64,000 nt of DNA from Sphingobium naphthae (GCF_020782235.1 NZ_JAJGNO010000009.1:124001-188000); one strand, 5' to 3'. Shown: positions 8,355-17,755, counted from the first letter of the stretch. A program made the numbers and translations. Notes: generated by a model not told the origin, from the letters alone.

Positions 8355-9983
8355 ATGATCCGACTGTCCGGCCTGAAACTGCCCCTCGACCATCCGGCCG
8401 AGGCGATGCCCGCCGCCATCTGCCAGCGCCTGGAACTGGAGCCGCACGAACTGCGCGGACATAGTCTGGTGCGGCGGGGCAATGACGCGCGCCGCCGCAA
8501 TGCCATCCAGCTCGTCTACACGCTGGACATCGACGTCGCCGACGAAGATGCGGTGCTGGCGCGCTTTGCGAACGATCATGACGTCCGGCCGACGCCCGAC
8601 ACAGGCTATCGCTTTGTCGCGCATGTGCCCGAGGGCTGGCGCGGCAAGCGGCCGGTGGTGATCGGCGCGGGGCCGTGCGGCCTGTTCGCAGGGCTGATCC
8701 TTGCCCAGATGGGATTTCGCCCGATCATCCTCGATCGCGGCAAGCCGGTGCGCGAGCGGACCAAGGATACCTGGGGTCTGTGGCGGCGCGCCGAACTCAA
8801 CCCCGACAGCAATGTCCAGTTTGGCGAGGGCGGGGCCGGCACCTTTTCCGACGGCAAGCTCTATTGCCGAGTGAAGGATCCGCGCTTCCTGGGCCGCAAG
8901 GTGCTGGAGGAATTCGTCGCCGCCGGTGCGCCGGACGACATATTGTGGGAAGCGCACCCGCATATCGGCACATTCCGCCTGGTGTCCATGGTCGAATCGA
9001 TGCGCCGGCAGATCGAGGCGCTGGGCGGCGAATATCGGTGGCAGACGCGGGTCGACGACCTGGTGCTGGAGCGCGCGAGCGACGGAGCGCAAAGACTGCG
9101 CGGAGTCACCCTGCAGGACGGCAGCGTGATCGAGGCGGATCATGTCGTGCTGGCGATCGGGCACAGCGCTCGCCCGACATTCGAGATGCTGCACCGGCAG
9201 GGCGTGCATATGGAGGCCAAGCCCTTTTCCATCGGCGTGCGCATCGAGCATCCGCAAAGCTGGATCGATCGCGCGCGCTACGGGACGTGCGCTGGCCACC
9301 CGGACCTGGGCGCGGCGGCCTACAGCCTGGCGCATCATTGCGGCGATGGGCGCACCGTCTACAGTTTCTGCATGTGCCCGGGCGGGCGCGTGGTGGCCGC
9401 GACATCCGAGGAGGGGCGCGTCGTCACCAACGGGATGAGCCAATATAGCCGGGCCGAGTTCAACGCCAATTCCGGTCTGGTCGTGGGCATCGATCCGGAA
9501 CGCGACTATCCGGGTGGGCCGCTTGCCGGCATCGATTTCCAGCGCCATTGGGAAAGCCTGGCCTATGTGGCGGGCGGCTCCAGCTATTGGGCGCCGGGGC
9601 AGACGGTGGGCGATTTCCTCGCCGGGCGTCCTTCCACCACGCTGGGTTCGGTCGAGCCGTCCTACAAGCCCGGCGTGACCCCCACGGACCTGGCGCTATG
9701 TTTGCCGCCGTTCGTGCTCGACGCCTTTCGCGAGGCGCTGCCGATATTCGGCCGGCAGATCGCCAATTACGACCATCCCGATGCGGTGATGACGGGAGTG
9801 GAAACCCGCACATCGTCCCCGGTGCGGATCAAGCGCGGCAAGGATTTCGAGAGCCTGAATGTCGCAGGCCTCTATCCCGCGGGCGAAGGGGCGGGCTATG
9901 CCGGCGGCATCCTGTCGGCCGCGATCGACGGCATCAAGGTGGCAGAAGCCGCCGCTCTGGCCATGGCCGACGCCCCGGCGTGA
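8355..9983 (+). CDS. FAD-dependent oxidoreductase (COG2509-like), 542 aa
   Basis: A predicted soluble flavoprotein of the uncharacterised NAD(P)/FAD-dependent dehydrogenase group COG2509. The N-terminus MIRLSGLKLPLDH is typical of the family and decides the ATG at 8355 over an upstream GTG at 8328. The dinucleotide-binding motif GAGPCGLFAG is near residue 100, followed by DRGKPVRERT, NVQFGEGGAGTFSDGKL and a C-terminal FAD motif ending in GEGAGYAGGILSAA. Members are about 540 residues, as here. The biochemical role is not established. It is probably a single gene, with a weak GC-rich hairpin at its end. Confidence 0.88.
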   Translation: MIRLSGLKLPLDHPAEAMPAAICQRLELEPHELRGHSLVRRGNDARRRNAIQLVYTLDIDVADEDAVLARFANDHDVRPTPDTGYRFVAHVPEGWRGKRPVVIGAGPCGLFAGLILAQMGFRPIILDRGKPVRERTKDTWGLWRRAELNPDSNVQFGEGGAGTFSDGKLYCRVKDPRFLGRKVLEEFVAAGAPDDILWEAHPHIGTFRLVSMVESMRRQIEALGGEYRWQTRVDDLVLERASDGAQRLRGVTLQDGSVIEADHVVLAIGHSARPTFEMLHRQGVHMEAKPFSIGVRIEHPQSWIDRARYGTCAGHPDLGAAAYSLAHHCGDGRTVYSFCMCPGGRVVAATSEEGRVVTNGMSQYSRAEFNANSGLVVGIDPERDYPGGPLAGIDFQRHWESLAYVAGGSSYWAPGQTVGDFLAGRPSTTLGSVEPSYKPGVTPTDLALCLPPFVLDAFREALPIFGRQIANYDHPDAVMTGVETRTSSPVRIKRGKDFESLNVAGLYPAGEGAGYAGGILSAAIDGIKVAEAAALAMADAPA

Positions 9984-9989
9984 CGGATG

Positions 9990-10010
9990 CAGGGCGGCGG
10001 CGCCGTCCTG
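9990..10010. terminator. Possible weak hairpin terminator
   Basis: A 9-bp stem (CAGGGCGGC / GCCGTCCTG, one G-T pair) with a GGC loop directly follows the FAD oxidoreductase stop. There is no T-run, so it may act only as an RNA 3' end stabiliser. Confidence 0.3.
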
Positions 10011-10089
10011 ACATCGTTGCGGCATAAAAGGGTCATGCTGTTGTAGCGCAACGGTCGCGCCGTCGTCACGGCGGCGTCAAGGGCGCGTC

Positions 10090-11145
10090 ATGCAGTCGGG
10101 CTATCCATTCGGCATGGTGACCCATATTGATCGCTGCGTGCGCATTTCCCCCGCCGACAAGGCGCGGCTGCGCCTTCTGTTCCTGGCCAAACATGCGCAG
10201 GCATCCGGCGCGCCCGATGCGGTGGACGGCAACCATGCCGTCTATCACCACGAGATGCGCACCACGCTGGAGGAGATCGGGCTCAATATCCGGGTCGCCA
10301 ACAGCTATGAAGCGCTGTTCGAGCGGCCGGATGTCGACTTCGTCGTGACCCTGCTCAATCGCGGCGGATTCCAGAACAGCGAAATGATGGCGCCGCTGTT
10401 GCTGAGCTGGCGCGACATGCCCTTCATGGGCGCGAGCCCGATCCTGCGCGGCGTGTCCGACGACAAATATCTCAGCAAGCTGATCGCCAGCGCCCATGGC
10501 GTGCCGACGATGCCGGCGCAGATCTTCCGTCGCGGCGGGCTGGTGGCGGACCCGGCCTTTCGTGCCGAGCGGCTGGTGGTGAAGCCCAATGCGTCCTCGG
10601 CCTCCTGGGGCTTGGCGATGGTCGACAGCTGGGCCGAAGCGCAGGCGCAGATCGACTATCTGCACGGGCAGGGCCATGACGTGCTGGTCGAAGCCTGGGC
10701 TCCGCTGCTCGACGTTGCGGTGCCGGTGGTGGGCGGCAGCGGTGGCCAGCCCTGGATCCTGCCGCCGATGATGTATGTGCCGGCCGATCCCCATCGCGCC
10801 CGCAGCCATGAGGAAAAGCGCGGGCTGATCGACGCGGGCGACGATCCGTTGGTGCTGGTCGAGGATCGCGCCCTGCTGACGCAGCTGGAGGACATGACTC
10901 GCCGGCTGCTGCCCGAATTGTGGCCGTTCGACTATGGCCGGTTCGAATTCCGCTACGACCCGGTGAGCGGCGCGGCGCAGTTCATGGAAGTGAACCTGTC
11001 CTGCAATCTCTGGTCGAAGAAGACCATCTCGCGCTCTGCCCGGGCGATCGGCGTCGATCACCAGATGCTGGTCGAAACCATCATCGGTCACAGCCTGGAG
11101 CGACAGGGGCTGCTGACCGAGGCGCCATTGCAGGTCGCGGCCTGA
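10090..11145 (+). CDS. ATP-grasp ligase, D-Ala-D-Ala-ligase-like, 351 aa
   Basis: An ATP-grasp carboxylate-amine (or similar) ligase. The recognisable parts are the ATP-binding strand LVVKPNASSASWG (~residues 162-174), the LVEAW segment and the metal-binding end FMEVNLSCNL (~residues 299-308), which corresponds to the E-x-N motif of Ddl-type ligases. The N-terminal part (residues 1-120) is a pre-ATP-grasp fold with an SDDKYLSK handle. It is not canonical Ddl: the substrate loop is different and it is not in a cell-wall cluster. It is the first of four tightly packed genes that end with a glycosyltransferase, so it may ligate an amino acid or peptide-like group for a glycan. An in-frame ATG at 10114 is an alternative start. 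Confidence 0.8.
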   Translation: MQSGYPFGMVTHIDRCVRISPADKARLRLLFLAKHAQASGAPDAVDGNHAVYHHEMRTTLEEIGLNIRVANSYEALFERPDVDFVVTLLNRGGFQNSEMMAPLLLSWRDMPFMGASPILRGVSDDKYLSKLIASAHGVPTMPAQIFRRGGLVADPAFRAERLVVKPNASSASWGLAMVDSWAEAQAQIDYLHGQGHDVLVEAWAPLLDVAVPVVGGSGGQPWILPPMMYVPADPHRARSHEEKRGLIDAGDDPLVLVEDRALLTQLEDMTRRLLPELWPFDYGRFEFRYDPVSGAAQFMEVNLSCNLWSKKTISRSARAIGVDHQMLVETIIGHSLERQGLLTEAPLQVAA

Positions 11146-11966
11146 TGTCGGTGGGCATGGAAGGCCGGACGACGGCGCTGGTACTCGCGGGCAAGCGCGA
11201 TGGAGCGACCGATCCGCTGGCGCGGGGCGCGGGCGTCACCCACAAATGCCTGGTGCCGGTGGTCGGCCAGCCGATGCTGGTGCATGTCATCGACGCGCTC
11301 GCGGCGAGCGACAGGATCGGGCAGATTCGTGTGGCGATCGAGGAGCCGGCGGTGCTGGATCAGCTGCCGCAGCTGCGCGGGCTGATCGCGACTGGCCGGC
11401 TGGCTCCGGTCGCGGCGCAACCCAATCTGGTCGATTCGGTGCTGGCGGCGGCCGATGGCGCGACCTTTCCGCTCCTCATCACCACCGCCGACAATGTGCT
11501 GCTGACGCCGGATTCGGTCGCCGAGATGCTGGAGGGCTGCAAGGCGCAGGGCGCAGACGCCGCCGTCGCCTTCACGCGCCGCGACTTCGTGCTGGCCGCG
11601 CACCCCGAGGGGCAGCGCAAATTCTATCGCTTCGCCGAGGACAGCTATTCCAACTGCAACACTTATTGGCTGAAGGACCGGCAGGCGCTAGCTGCGGCCG
11701 AGACGTTCCGCAGCGGTGGCCAGTTCGTCAAGCATCCGATGCGCATCATCGGCGCGTTCGGCCTTTTGAACCTGATCCGCTTTCGGTTCGGCATCGGGAC
11801 CTTGGCGGCGACCTTCGCGCGCTTTTCGCGCCGTTTCCGCATGACCATAGCCCCGGTCATCCTGTCCGACGGCGCGGTGGCGATCGATGTGGACAATGAA
11901 CGGTCGCACGGCGTCGCCACGCAGTTGCTGGAACGGCGCGCGCCGATGATGCAGGCTGCGGAGTAA
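11145..11966 (+). CDS. Nucleotidyltransferase (MobA/GT-A-like NTP transferase), 273 aa
   Basis: A GT-A fold nucleotidyltransferase that would activate a sugar phosphate or alcohol phosphate as an NDP derivative. The N-terminal signature LVLAGKRDG is followed by HKCLVPVVGQPML, where the Lys-containing segment matches the KxLxPxxGxPM motif of these enzymes, and by the metal-binding TTADN (~residue 114). The C-terminal half (HPMRIIGAFGLLNLIRF) is hydrophobic and may touch the membrane. Its ATG overlaps the stop of the ATP-grasp gene by one base. The substrate is unknown; relatives include MobA and CTP-dependent polyol-phosphate transferases. Confidence 0.8.
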   Translation: MSVGMEGRTTALVLAGKRDGATDPLARGAGVTHKCLVPVVGQPMLVHVIDALAASDRIGQIRVAIEEPAVLDQLPQLRGLIATGRLAPVAAQPNLVDSVLAAADGATFPLLITTADNVLLTPDSVAEMLEGCKAQGADAAVAFTRRDFVLAAHPEGQRKFYRFAEDSYSNCNTYWLKDRQALAAAETFRSGGQFVKHPMRIIGAFGLLNLIRFRFGIGTLAATFARFSRRFRMTIAPVILSDGAVAIDVDNERSHGVATQLLERRAPMMQAAE

Positions 11967-11969
11967 GTT

Positions 11970-13058
11970 TTGCTCACGATCCGCGCGGTCCCGCCCCGGG
12001 ACGAGAATAGCCTGCTGGCCGCCTATCATGGCGGGCTGCGCGCGCATTGGGCCGCGTCCGAGCGCGCCTTGTCACAGGGGTTGGCCCGCATGGGGCGCGG
12101 CGGGTGGAGCCCGGCGGAGCGGAAGTTGCTGCCCGACGCGGTGCGGCGATCGGGCTTGTCGATGCGCGACCGCAAGGGGCTGCACCGACTGCTCAACCCC
12201 GCCGCCTTCCCCTTCATCGCCAATTCGCTGAAGAACAAGCAATTATTCGCCACGGTCGCGGCGCAAGCGGACCTGCCGATCGCGCCATGCTGCGACCCTG
12301 TGGCGCAGGACCTGGCGGAATGGCTGGGGCGCGAAACGGACATCATCGCCAAGCCCAGTTTCCGGTCCAAGGGGCAGGGGGTGGAACGTTACCAGCGCGA
12401 AGGGGCGACATGGCGCGGCGCGACAGGGCCGATCAGCGACGGCGCCCTACGCGCGCGGCTGGCGGAGCTGTGGCGCGAAGGCGGCGTCATCCAGCGACGC
12501 CTGCCGACTCATGCCGCGCTTCAATCCTTGTCGCCCGGCGCATTGCCGACGCTGCGCGTCGTCACTTGCCTGGACGAGAGCGGAGCCCCCGAAGCCTGCG
12601 ATCTGGCGCTGCGCCTGTCGGCGGGTGGCGCGCGGCCGGTCGACAATTTCAATGCCGGCAATCTGGTGCTGGGCATCGATACGCAGGGGACCTGCATGGC
12701 CGCCTGGCGCGGCGGCGCGATACAGCCGACCGCGCATGAGCGGCACCCCGCCACGGGCGAGCGGATTGTCGGGACCAGCGTTCCCGATCTGGCGGAGGCG
12801 ATCGCGCTGGCGCTGCGCGCGCACAAGGCGTTTGCTGCGGGCTTCACGGTGATCGGCTGGGATGTCGGCCTGACGCGCGACGGACCGATGCTGATCGAGG
12901 GGAACTGGAATCCGGGCACCGACATATTGCAGCTGGTGAATGGCCAGGGCGTGTCGGATACGCGGCTGGGCGCGCTTTATCGCCATCATCTGGAGCGGCT
13001 GCCGATCGCCCGCTGGCGCGGTGCGCAGGTTGTGGAATGGGATCGGCGCGGCCGTTGA
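11970..13058 (+). CDS. Sugar-transfer-associated ATP-grasp protein, 362 aa
   Basis: It resembles the ATPgrasp_ST group (sugar-transfer associated ATP-grasp), whose members occur in polysaccharide clusters. Visible features are NSLKNKQLFATVA (~residues 83-95), the ATP-binding IIAKPSFRSKGQGV (~126-139), PTLRVVT and DNFNAGNLVLGID in the central sheet, and the metal-binding GPMLIEGNWNPG near residue 307. The start is a TTG at 11970, supported by GGAG seven bases upstream; no other in-frame start occurs before residue 41. It is three bases from the preceding gene and overlaps the next by 22 bases. The acceptor and the acyl group are unknown. Confidence 0.8.
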   Translation: MLTIRAVPPRDENSLLAAYHGGLRAHWAASERALSQGLARMGRGGWSPAERKLLPDAVRRSGLSMRDRKGLHRLLNPAAFPFIANSLKNKQLFATVAAQADLPIAPCCDPVAQDLAEWLGRETDIIAKPSFRSKGQGVERYQREGATWRGATGPISDGALRARLAELWREGGVIQRRLPTHAALQSLSPGALPTLRVVTCLDESGAPEACDLALRLSAGGARPVDNFNAGNLVLGIDTQGTCMAAWRGGAIQPTAHERHPATGERIVGTSVPDLAEAIALALRAHKAFAAGFTVIGWDVGLTRDGPMLIEGNWNPGTDILQLVNGQGVSDTRLGALYRHHLERLPIARWRGAQVVEWDRRGR

Positions 13059-14164
13059 TCTGCATCTATGTTCATGCGCTGGTCGCAACCGGCGTGGTGC
13101 GCAACGCCCGGTTGATCGCGGCCGATCTGGCGACGCAGGGTCATGCGGTGCAGCTGGTGACGGCGCTGCCCGGGGGCGAGGGCGTGCTGGGGGTCGCGCA
13201 TCATGCCTTGTTGCCGCGTGCGGGGCGCTCGCGCCTGCGCGAAAAGGCCGATGCGGCGCTGGCGCTCAACCGATATCTGCGCGAACAGCGCCCGCGGCTG
13301 CTGATTTCCGCGGGTAATCATGGCCATGGCACCGCCTGGGCGGGAAGCCGGGGCATCGGCAACCTGCAGCGTGTCTACCGGATCAGCAATGACATCATGC
13401 GCACCATTCCCGGCGCGCCTGCCGGAGGGGTGAAGCGGTGGGGCCGAAGCGCGATGGCGCGGCTGATCGCTGCCGATGCCGCGCATCTGGTGCTCGTGTC
13501 GCCGACGCTTGGGCTTACGCCGGCCTTCGCTGCGGCGCGGCGCGAGGGCCGCCTGAGCGTCATCGCCAACGGCATCGACGCGGCCGCGGCACGGGCGCGG
13601 GTGGGGACGCAGGTGCCCCACCCTTGGCTGAGGAGCAGGACGCCCGTGATCCTGGCCATCGGCCGGCTGGCGCCGCAGAAGAATTTCGGCACCTTGCTGC
13701 GCGCCTTCGCGCTGCTGCGGCGGGAACGGCCCGCACGTCTGATGATCCTGGGGGAAAGCCGGGACGACGCGCGCGCGCAGCTGATGGCGCAAGCGGCGGA
13801 CATGGGCATTGCCGACGACCTTGCCCTGCCTGGAACGGTCGACAATGTCTTTCCCTGGCTGGCCGCATGCGATGCGTTCGTGCTGCCATCCTGGTGGGAG
13901 GGTTCCGCCAATGTGCTGCTGGAGGCGATGGCCGTCGATGTACCCTGCGTGGCGTCGCGCAGCGCTGGCAACGCCGCGCAATTGCTGGACGACGGGCGCT
14001 ATGGCGTGCTGGTGGATCCGGCGGATGCGGGCGCCATGGCGCAAGCGCTGGCCAGGCAGATTGATCCCGCAACGCAGATGCGCCCGGGAACGCGGATAGA
14101 GGCGTTCGGCATGGAGGCCGTATCCGCCGCCTGGGCGCAGCTTGCGCGTGTCCTGCTGGCCTAA
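13037..14164 (+). CDS. Glycosyltransferase family 4, 375 aa
   Basis: A GT-B retaining glycosyltransferase of the GT4 type. The N-terminal acceptor half begins with VHALVATGVVRNARLIAADL. The C-terminal nucleotide-sugar half shows GRLAPQKNFGTLLRAF (~residues 209-224), then PSWWEGSANVLLEAMA (~residues 283-298), carrying the E-x7-E signature. It is the last gene of the ATP-grasp/nucleotidyltransferase operon and probably adds a sugar that the upstream enzymes activate or decorate. It converges on a TauE-like permease gene with only 11 bases between stops. Confidence 0.88.
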   Translation: MGSARPLICIYVHALVATGVVRNARLIAADLATQGHAVQLVTALPGGEGVLGVAHHALLPRAGRSRLREKADAALALNRYLREQRPRLLISAGNHGHGTAWAGSRGIGNLQRVYRISNDIMRTIPGAPAGGVKRWGRSAMARLIAADAAHLVLVSPTLGLTPAFAAARREGRLSVIANGIDAAAARARVGTQVPHPWLRSRTPVILAIGRLAPQKNFGTLLRAFALLRRERPARLMILGESRDDARAQLMAQAADMGIADDLALPGTVDNVFPWLAACDAFVLPSWWEGSANVLLEAMAVDVPCVASRSAGNAAQLLDDGRYGVLVDPADAGAMAQALARQIDPATQMRPGTRIEAFGMEAVSAAWAQLARVLLA

Positions 14165-14175
14165 CGGAGGACGGT

Positions 14176-14967
14176 TCAGCTCAGCAAACGCCAGCCCGCG
14201 ATGACCAGCACGACGGCGAGCAGGGGCTGCAGCACGCGTTCGGGCACTTTGGACGCGAGCATCGACCCGATGATGATGCCGGGGATCGAGCCCGCCAGCA
14301 GGTTGAGGAGCAGCATCAGGTTGAAATTGCCGATCCACAAATGGCCGATGCCCGCGACCAACGTCAGCGGCACGGCGTGGACGATATCGGTGGCGATCAG
14401 CCGCTGGAGCCGCATGCGCAGCGGATAGAGCGCCAACAGCAGTGTCGCGCCGAGGGCACCTGCGCCGACCGAGGTCAAGGTCACCATTGCCCCCAGCAGC
14501 GCGCCCGCCGCCACCGTGAGCCCGGCCTGATAGCGCAGGAACGTCTGCGCCGTATCCTTGCGGGCATGGACCGCCATATGGTGGAAGCGGCCGCGGAACA
14601 GCGTGGCGAAGGCGGTCAGGATCAGCACGACGCCGAGCGCGTTCATGATGATCCCGCCCTTGATCTGTTGCGCGTCGATCTGCGACAGCAGGATCAGGAT
14701 GATGACGGCTGCGGGCAGGCTGCCCAGGCACAAGCGCCGGATCACTTCATAGTCGGGCTTACCGTCGGTTCCGCCATGATGATGATGCACGAAGCCGCCG
14801 ACCGACTTCGTGATGGCCGCGAACCAGAGGTCGGTGCCGACCGCCGTCGTCGGCGCGACGCCGAACAGCAGGATGAGGATCGGCGCCATCAGCGATCCGC
14901 CGCCAACGCCCGTCATGCCCACCATGACACCGACGAACAGTCCGGCGATCGCGTGCATCCAATCCAT
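14176..14967 (-). CDS. TauE/SafE-family sulfite exporter-like permease, 263 aa
   Basis: A polytopic inner-membrane protein with about eight hydrophobic segments and the family's N-terminal glycine-rich signature GMTGVGGGSLMAPILILLFG (~residues 18-37), repeated in degenerate form as LTSVGAGALGATLLL in the second half. Members move sulfite, sulfonates or other small organic anions across the membrane. A GGGGGA sequence precedes the ATG. There is a His-rich loop (HHHHGG) near residue 78. It is a single gene with no neighbour indicating the substrate. Confidence 0.9.
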   Translation of the reverse strand: MDWMHAIAGLFVGVMVGMTGVGGGSLMAPILILLFGVAPTTAVGTDLWFAAITKSVGGFVHHHHGGTDGKPDYEVIRRLCLGSLPAAVIILILLSQIDAQQIKGGIIMNALGVVLILTAFATLFRGRFHHMAVHARKDTAQTFLRYQAGLTVAAGALLGAMVTLTSVGAGALGATLLLALYPLRMRLQRLIATDIVHAVPLTLVAGIGHLWIGNFNLMLLLNLLAGSIPGIIIGSMLASKVPERVLQPLLAVVLVIAGWRLLS

Positions 14968-15203
14968 TCACATCCCCCAACGGGCCGCCCGGAACGCGGG
15001 CGGCAACAGCGGCATATCGGCAGAGGCAAAGGGCGAACAGCCTTTTTTCGCAACCGGTCGCGTTCGCCAGCGCATTCAACCTGTCGAAGGACAGCACATT
15101 GTTCGTGCGCGGATAAAATCGATCCGCGCCTGCGCGACGGATTGCATCGCTTGAGGCCCGCCCATAGACAGGGCCGCACTTGAGCGGATTATTTACGCCT
15201 TTC

Positions 15204-16346
15204 ATGCTAGCAGGGCGTCTCGCCTTGGGCAGTGATCAGGGATTTACGACCATTTCTTCCTCTCCATCTTCGACCACCATCTACCCGGTCATTCTGTCGG
15301 GCGGCGCCGGCACGCGCCTCTGGCCGGCATCGCATGCCGCATGCCCCAAGCAATTCATGCCGCTGGTGAGCGACAGGTCGATGCTGCAGGAAACCATCGC
15401 CCGGACCTATGACGCGCCGGGGTTTAAACGGCCGCTCATCGTGTCCAGCGCTGCGCATGGCGCGCTGGTTCAGCAGCAACTCGTGGCGGCCGGGCATGGC
15501 GCGTCCGCCATTTTGCTGGAGCCGGAGGGGCGCAACACGGCGCCGGCGATCGCGATCGCTGCGGCCTGGATCGCAGCGCGCGACCCATCGGCCATGATGC
15601 TGGTGATGCCGTCCGATCATGTCATTGCCGATGTCGCGGCCTTCCGCACGGCGATCGCGTCGGCAATGCCGGCAGCGCAGGCCGGGCGGCTGGTGACCTT
15701 CGGGATTCAGCCCCATTATCCCGAAACCGGCTATGGCTATATCGCCAAGGGCGAACCGCTGGAGCTGGGCGTGGGGCTTCATGCCGTCGCCGAGTTCGTC
15801 GAGAAGCCACCGCTCGCGCAGGCGCAGGCTTATCTGGCGGACGGGCGCCATTATTGGAACGGTGGCATTTTCCTGTTCGGTGCGGGCGTGTTGCTCGATG
15901 AACTGGCGCGTCATGTGCCTGGCGTGCGGGATGCAGCCGTGGCGGCGATGGCGGACGCGGCGGTGGATGGCGACTTCCTGCTGCCGGAGCGGGAGGCTTT
16001 CTGTGCCAGCCCCAATGTCTCGATCGACGTCGCGGTGATGGAGAAGACCGATCGCGCCGCCGTCATCCCCGTCGACATGGGCTGGTCCGACGTAGGGTCC
16101 TGGAATGCCCTTTGGGCCGTGCGCGGGCAGGATGGCGACGGCAATGCGATCAAGGGCGATGCCGTCAGCGTCGATGGCGCGGGCAACCTCATCTACGTCG
16201 ACGGCGGCCCGCCGGTGGCCACGCTCGGCCTGCGCGACAGCGTGGTGGTGTCTACGGCGCAGGGTGTGCTGGTGATGCCGCGAACCCGGTCGCAGGATGT
16301 GCGCGCGGTGGTGGACAGCATGAAGGCGAGGGGGTTCCTGTCCTGA
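15204..16346 (+). CDS. manC: Mannose-1-phosphate guanylyltransferase, short form, 380 aa
   Basis: It makes GDP-mannose from mannose-1-phosphate and GTP. The nucleotidyltransferase signature ILSGGAGTRLWPASHAACPK is near residue 32, followed by EPEGRNTAPAIAIAA, PSDHVI, FVEKP and NGGIFLF, all typical of ManC/AlgA. At 380 residues it lacks most of the C-terminal cupin (phosphomannose isomerase) half found in ~470-aa bifunctional enzymes, so the isomerase step must come from elsewhere. The start is uncertain: ATG at 15204, TTG at 15180 in frame, and the conserved domain begins ~30 residues in. It lies upstream of gmd/rmd on the opposite strand and supplies their substrate. Confidence 0.9.
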   Translation: MLAGRLALGSDQGFTTISSSPSSTTIYPVILSGGAGTRLWPASHAACPKQFMPLVSDRSMLQETIARTYDAPGFKRPLIVSSAAHGALVQQQLVAAGHGASAILLEPEGRNTAPAIAIAAAWIAARDPSAMMLVMPSDHVIADVAAFRTAIASAMPAAQAGRLVTFGIQPHYPETGYGYIAKGEPLELGVGLHAVAEFVEKPPLAQAQAYLADGRHYWNGGIFLFGAGVLLDELARHVPGVRDAAVAAMADAAVDGDFLLPEREAFCASPNVSIDVAVMEKTDRAAVIPVDMGWSDVGSWNALWAVRGQDGDGNAIKGDAVSVDGAGNLIYVDGGPPVATLGLRDSVVVSTAQGVLVMPRTRSQDVRAVVDSMKARGFLS

Positions 16347-16491
16347 AGGCAGGAGCGCCCGCGCAGGTCCACAAGGGCTTCAGCACAGATCGAGCAGAAT
16401 CGGCAGGGCTGTCGTTTACGCAAGGGATCGACCGGGACGAGGAAGCGCGACAGTCCATGCTGCCGCGCCCCTGACCCCGGTCATATTTGCA

Positions 16492-17664
16492 TCAATTGTT
16501 TATGGCGTTGTCGATCGCGACGAGCGGCAGCACGGTCGATGCGAACAGGCTGAAGACCCGCTGCGCTTCGGCCACAGGGTTGGTGGAGATGTACAGCACG
16601 TCCTTGTCCTGCACGAGGAACTTCTGCATGACGAAATAGGTCCCCGGGTCGCGCATGTCGACGCGGTAGATGACGGGAATGCGCCCGTCCGGCCCCGGCG
16701 TGACATCCCCACGCCGATCCGGCACGAGAGCCGGGTCTTCCCAGCGGAACAGGAATACGCCCTTGGCATCGGCGCGGCCATCCTGAAGGCCGCCGATGCG
16801 ACCCATGGCCTGGGCCAGCGTGATGCCGGTCGCTTCGAAATTCAGCTCCTGGCTCTTCCCTGCAGAACCCAGCGCGGTGAAGCTGTAGGGCTGATACAGG
16901 GCCGTTACGATGTCCCCTGCGCGCAGGATGACATTCTGCCGCGGGTCGCCGATCACGGCGGACATCGGCATCAGATAGACTTGGCCGTCGCGGCTGATCT
17001 GCAGCGCGGTCTTCTCCGCCGGCGCCTTGGTGCCGCCGCCGGCCGCGATGGCATCAAGGATACGTTCTCCCTTCGGCGTCAGCGGCATGCGCGTGCTCTG
17101 GTTCACCTCGCCCACGATCGACACGTTGGCGCTCTGGTTGCGCAGCAGGCGAACGGCGACCTGCGGCAGATGCGCCTTGCCCCGCAGGCGCTGCGTGATG
17201 TCGCGCTCGACTTCCGACAAGGTGCGGCCGGTCACGGGAACCATGCCGGCGAAGGGAACGGAAATCTGGCCGGACTCTCCGACGATGAATTCAGGCAGCA
17301 TGGTCGCACGGCTGGTGTCGACCGAACTCAGCGTCGGATTGGAGCTGAACAGGACCGCCGGCGGCGCTTCCCAGATGTTCACGGTCAGCACGTCACCTGC
17401 GCCTACGGTTTCGCCGACAGCCTGCGAATAGCCCAGGCCGGTCGCGAAATCGGGCTTTGCGACATGCGGACGCTCCAGCACCATCCGTTCATCAAGGTGA
17501 ACGACCTGAATGCCCTGTACCGAGGTGCTGCGGCTTTCCCCAGCCTTGGCCACCCGCTGGGTGCTGGGACCGACGGATGTGCAGGCGGCGGTAGCCAACA
17601 GCGCCGCCATCAAGCCGAGCCGGGGAAGACGTGCGCCGATCCGGCGATACGACAAGCGATTCAT
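16492..17664 (-). CDS. Polysaccharide export outer-membrane lipoprotein (Wza/KpsD/GumB-like), 390 aa
   Basis: The outer-membrane exit component for capsular or exopolysaccharide. It has a lipoprotein signal peptide with lipobox LLATAAC (acylated Cys near residue 28), a polysaccharide-export domain beginning around VGAGDVLTVNIWEAPP (~residue 87) with SGQISVPFAGMVPVTG, then SLBB-type beta-grasp repeats (VSIVGEVN and, further on, VILRAGDIVTALYQP). A hydrophobic C-terminal segment (VFSLFASTVLPLVAIDNAIN) may form the outer-membrane helix as in Wza. AGGAG precedes the ATG. It heads the minus-strand series with rmd, gmd and ugd and should pair with the KpsE/M/T-like proteins encoded on the plus strand. 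Confidence 0.92.
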   Translation of the reverse strand: MNRLSYRRIGARLPRLGLMAALLATAACTSVGPSTQRVAKAGESRSTSVQGIQVVHLDERMVLERPHVAKPDFATGLGYSQAVGETVGAGDVLTVNIWEAPPAVLFSSNPTLSSVDTSRATMLPEFIVGESGQISVPFAGMVPVTGRTLSEVERDITQRLRGKAHLPQVAVRLLRNQSANVSIVGEVNQSTRMPLTPKGERILDAIAAGGGTKAPAEKTALQISRDGQVYLMPMSAVIGDPRQNVILRAGDIVTALYQPYSFTALGSAGKSQELNFEATGITLAQAMGRIGGLQDGRADAKGVFLFRWEDPALVPDRRGDVTPGPDGRIPVIYRVDMRDPGTYFVMQKFLVQDKDVLYISTNPVAEAQRVFSLFASTVLPLVAIDNAINN

Positions 17665-17755
17665 GAAGTCTCCTAGTGCCCGAGAGGGCCGTCATTCCAA
17701 ACTATAGGGCGGTCTTGGTTGCAAGACATTATCGACCGCCCGCGATCCTGTCACC

